A DNA stretch of 64,000 bases from Lumbricus terrestris. Taxonomy: Eukaryota > Annelida > Clitellata > Crassiclitellata > Lumbricidae. The stretch lies in the NCBI GenBank assembly GCA_949752735.1, contig OX457038.1:57778406-57842405 (forward strand), read 5' to 3'. The notes under the pieces are model-generated. The model had not been told where the DNA came from. It saw only the letters and a program-made list of their open reading frames with translations, and did no database searches. Below, in pieces: positions 63,173 through 64,000 of this stretch (the stretch's first letter is position 1; every line of letters starts with the position of its first letter). The translations under genes were made by a program, and so were the position numbers.

Positions 63173-64000
63173 TATAAATAAAGAGAAGATTCTGTCTGTC
63201 TGTGTGTCTGTCTGTTTGACCGGGATGCATTTCCACAGTTTTTTTTAGCTTTTCACTCCAAGCCTTCACTACTGTGTAGGTCTCGGCATTATACACCCCA
63301 ACGAGGGGTTGGCGATTCTCTACCACCATGGGGGCCAGGGTGGGCAACCCCCAAATTGTCACTTTTTTTCGGCAATTTTTCTGAAACTTTGTACCTAGAC
63401 AGAGGGCCATCAGAGCCACCCGGTGGAGTGGTTGGTTAATCTCTACCACCATGGGGGCCACGGTGGGGAGCTGCGAAAACCCTAATTTTCGCTATAAATT
63501 TCCATTCCCTTGCCATAGTTTCACAGTTAGACAGATTTTTTGCGGGCCACCTCGCCTCTACTCAGACCACACCTCGGCCTGCAGGGGCCGGGTGGGGGCA
63601 TATGGGTTGGGGTGGGAGGCGTAGGGGCGGTGGGGGAGAATATTTTTCCGAAAACAGAAATTTTGCTACTTTACTGACGTCTGTCAACTGCCGTGCAGGC
63701 AGGTAGGCATGCAGGCAGGCAGGCAGGCAGGCCTATACTGAATTCCCTTGAATTTGTTTTTCGTCTCGAGTCACGACGGTCAAAATTTGATTGCGCAATT
63801 ACGCTAATGTGCGTGAACGACGATAAATAATAGGTCAAATTCAGTTTTAAGAGCTGAGAACTGTAAACGAATCATACCCGCAGGCCGCATCTGACTTTTT
63901 CACACAAGCTTTCCTATGCAAAGGTCAAAGGCGGGCCTATGCTATCGTTTAGCGAGGATTGAACGACCTCAAACTCCCAGGAAATTCTCACTCTGGTTGA
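63173..64000. repeat. low-complexity and unclassified repeat DNA
   Basis: Begins TATCTATATAAATAAAGAG followed by a GTCTGTCTGT tract. The phrase CTCTACCACCATGGGGGCCA occurs twice (63318 and 63437). An (AGGC)n microsatellite lies at 63700-63733. No gene is recognised up to the window end. Confidence 0.5.

Noticed and set aside
62895..63461. A 188-codon minus-strand ORF
   Set aside because: It runs through the palindromic MITE and a low-complexity repeat; composition and repeats explain it.

Overview
The window looks like a repeat-rich stretch of a marine invertebrate, probably deuterostome, nuclear genome. It has intron-split coding exons with GT-AG borders, no operons, many animal-type transposons, and the palindromic word TAGGCCTA scattered through non-coding DNA. 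Two Ty3/gypsy-type elements of the Gmr1-like kind and several sea-urchin-TU-like foldback elements make an echinoderm the most likely source. This is an inference; no species marker is visible.

The only host gene I can reconstruct runs on the minus strand from about 43422 down to 8893. It is the N-terminal part of an L1CAM/neuroglian-family neural cell adhesion molecule. Nine exons join in phase: signal peptide (43304-43422), Ig1 first half (41072-41177), Ig1 second half plus Ig2 first half (37209-37588), Ig2 second half (26344-26472), Ig3 first half (21166-21244), Ig3 second half (13779-13960), Ig4 first half (11058-11198), Ig4 second half (10400-10567) and one further whole Ig domain (8893-9225). 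Several of these exons contain no long ATG-initiated ORF and were found by reading splice sites and phase. The fibronectin, membrane and cytoplasmic parts are not visible and probably lie beyond the window's left edge.

The introns are packed with nested mobile DNA. At 14340-20528 a young LTR element (LTRs nearly identical, 5-bp target duplication) keeps Gag, protease and RNase H but has lost integrase and most of the reverse transcriptase. Upstream of the gene, 45126-52667 is a near-complete LTR element whose Pol order is protease-integrase-RT-RNase H, with one in-frame amber codon inside Gag. It sits inside one copy of an 820-bp tandem duplication. At least ten hAT-like elements have TIRs and exact or near-exact 8-bp target duplications (378-1417, 7352-7504, 23272-23608, 23979-24393, 25450-25745, 31376-31812, 33344-37040, 37705-38650, 55727-57428, 57551-58571, 59798-61907). 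Four foldback elements (39405-40303, 44241-44947, 54269-54606, 60007-60747) share GG...CC ends, 8-bp target duplications and arms made of short tandem repeats. Each has its own arm repeat, and some share an inner module. Mariner-type elements occur as a 1.2-kb decayed copy and as miniatures down to 72 bp. RTE-like and L2/CR1-like LINE 3' ends and several tRNA-headed SINEs complete the set.

The left edge (1-8890) and right edge (53770-64000) hold almost only repeats. One unassigned reading frame at 1697-1905, beside a CRE/E-box/CCAAT cluster, is the only other candidate exon.
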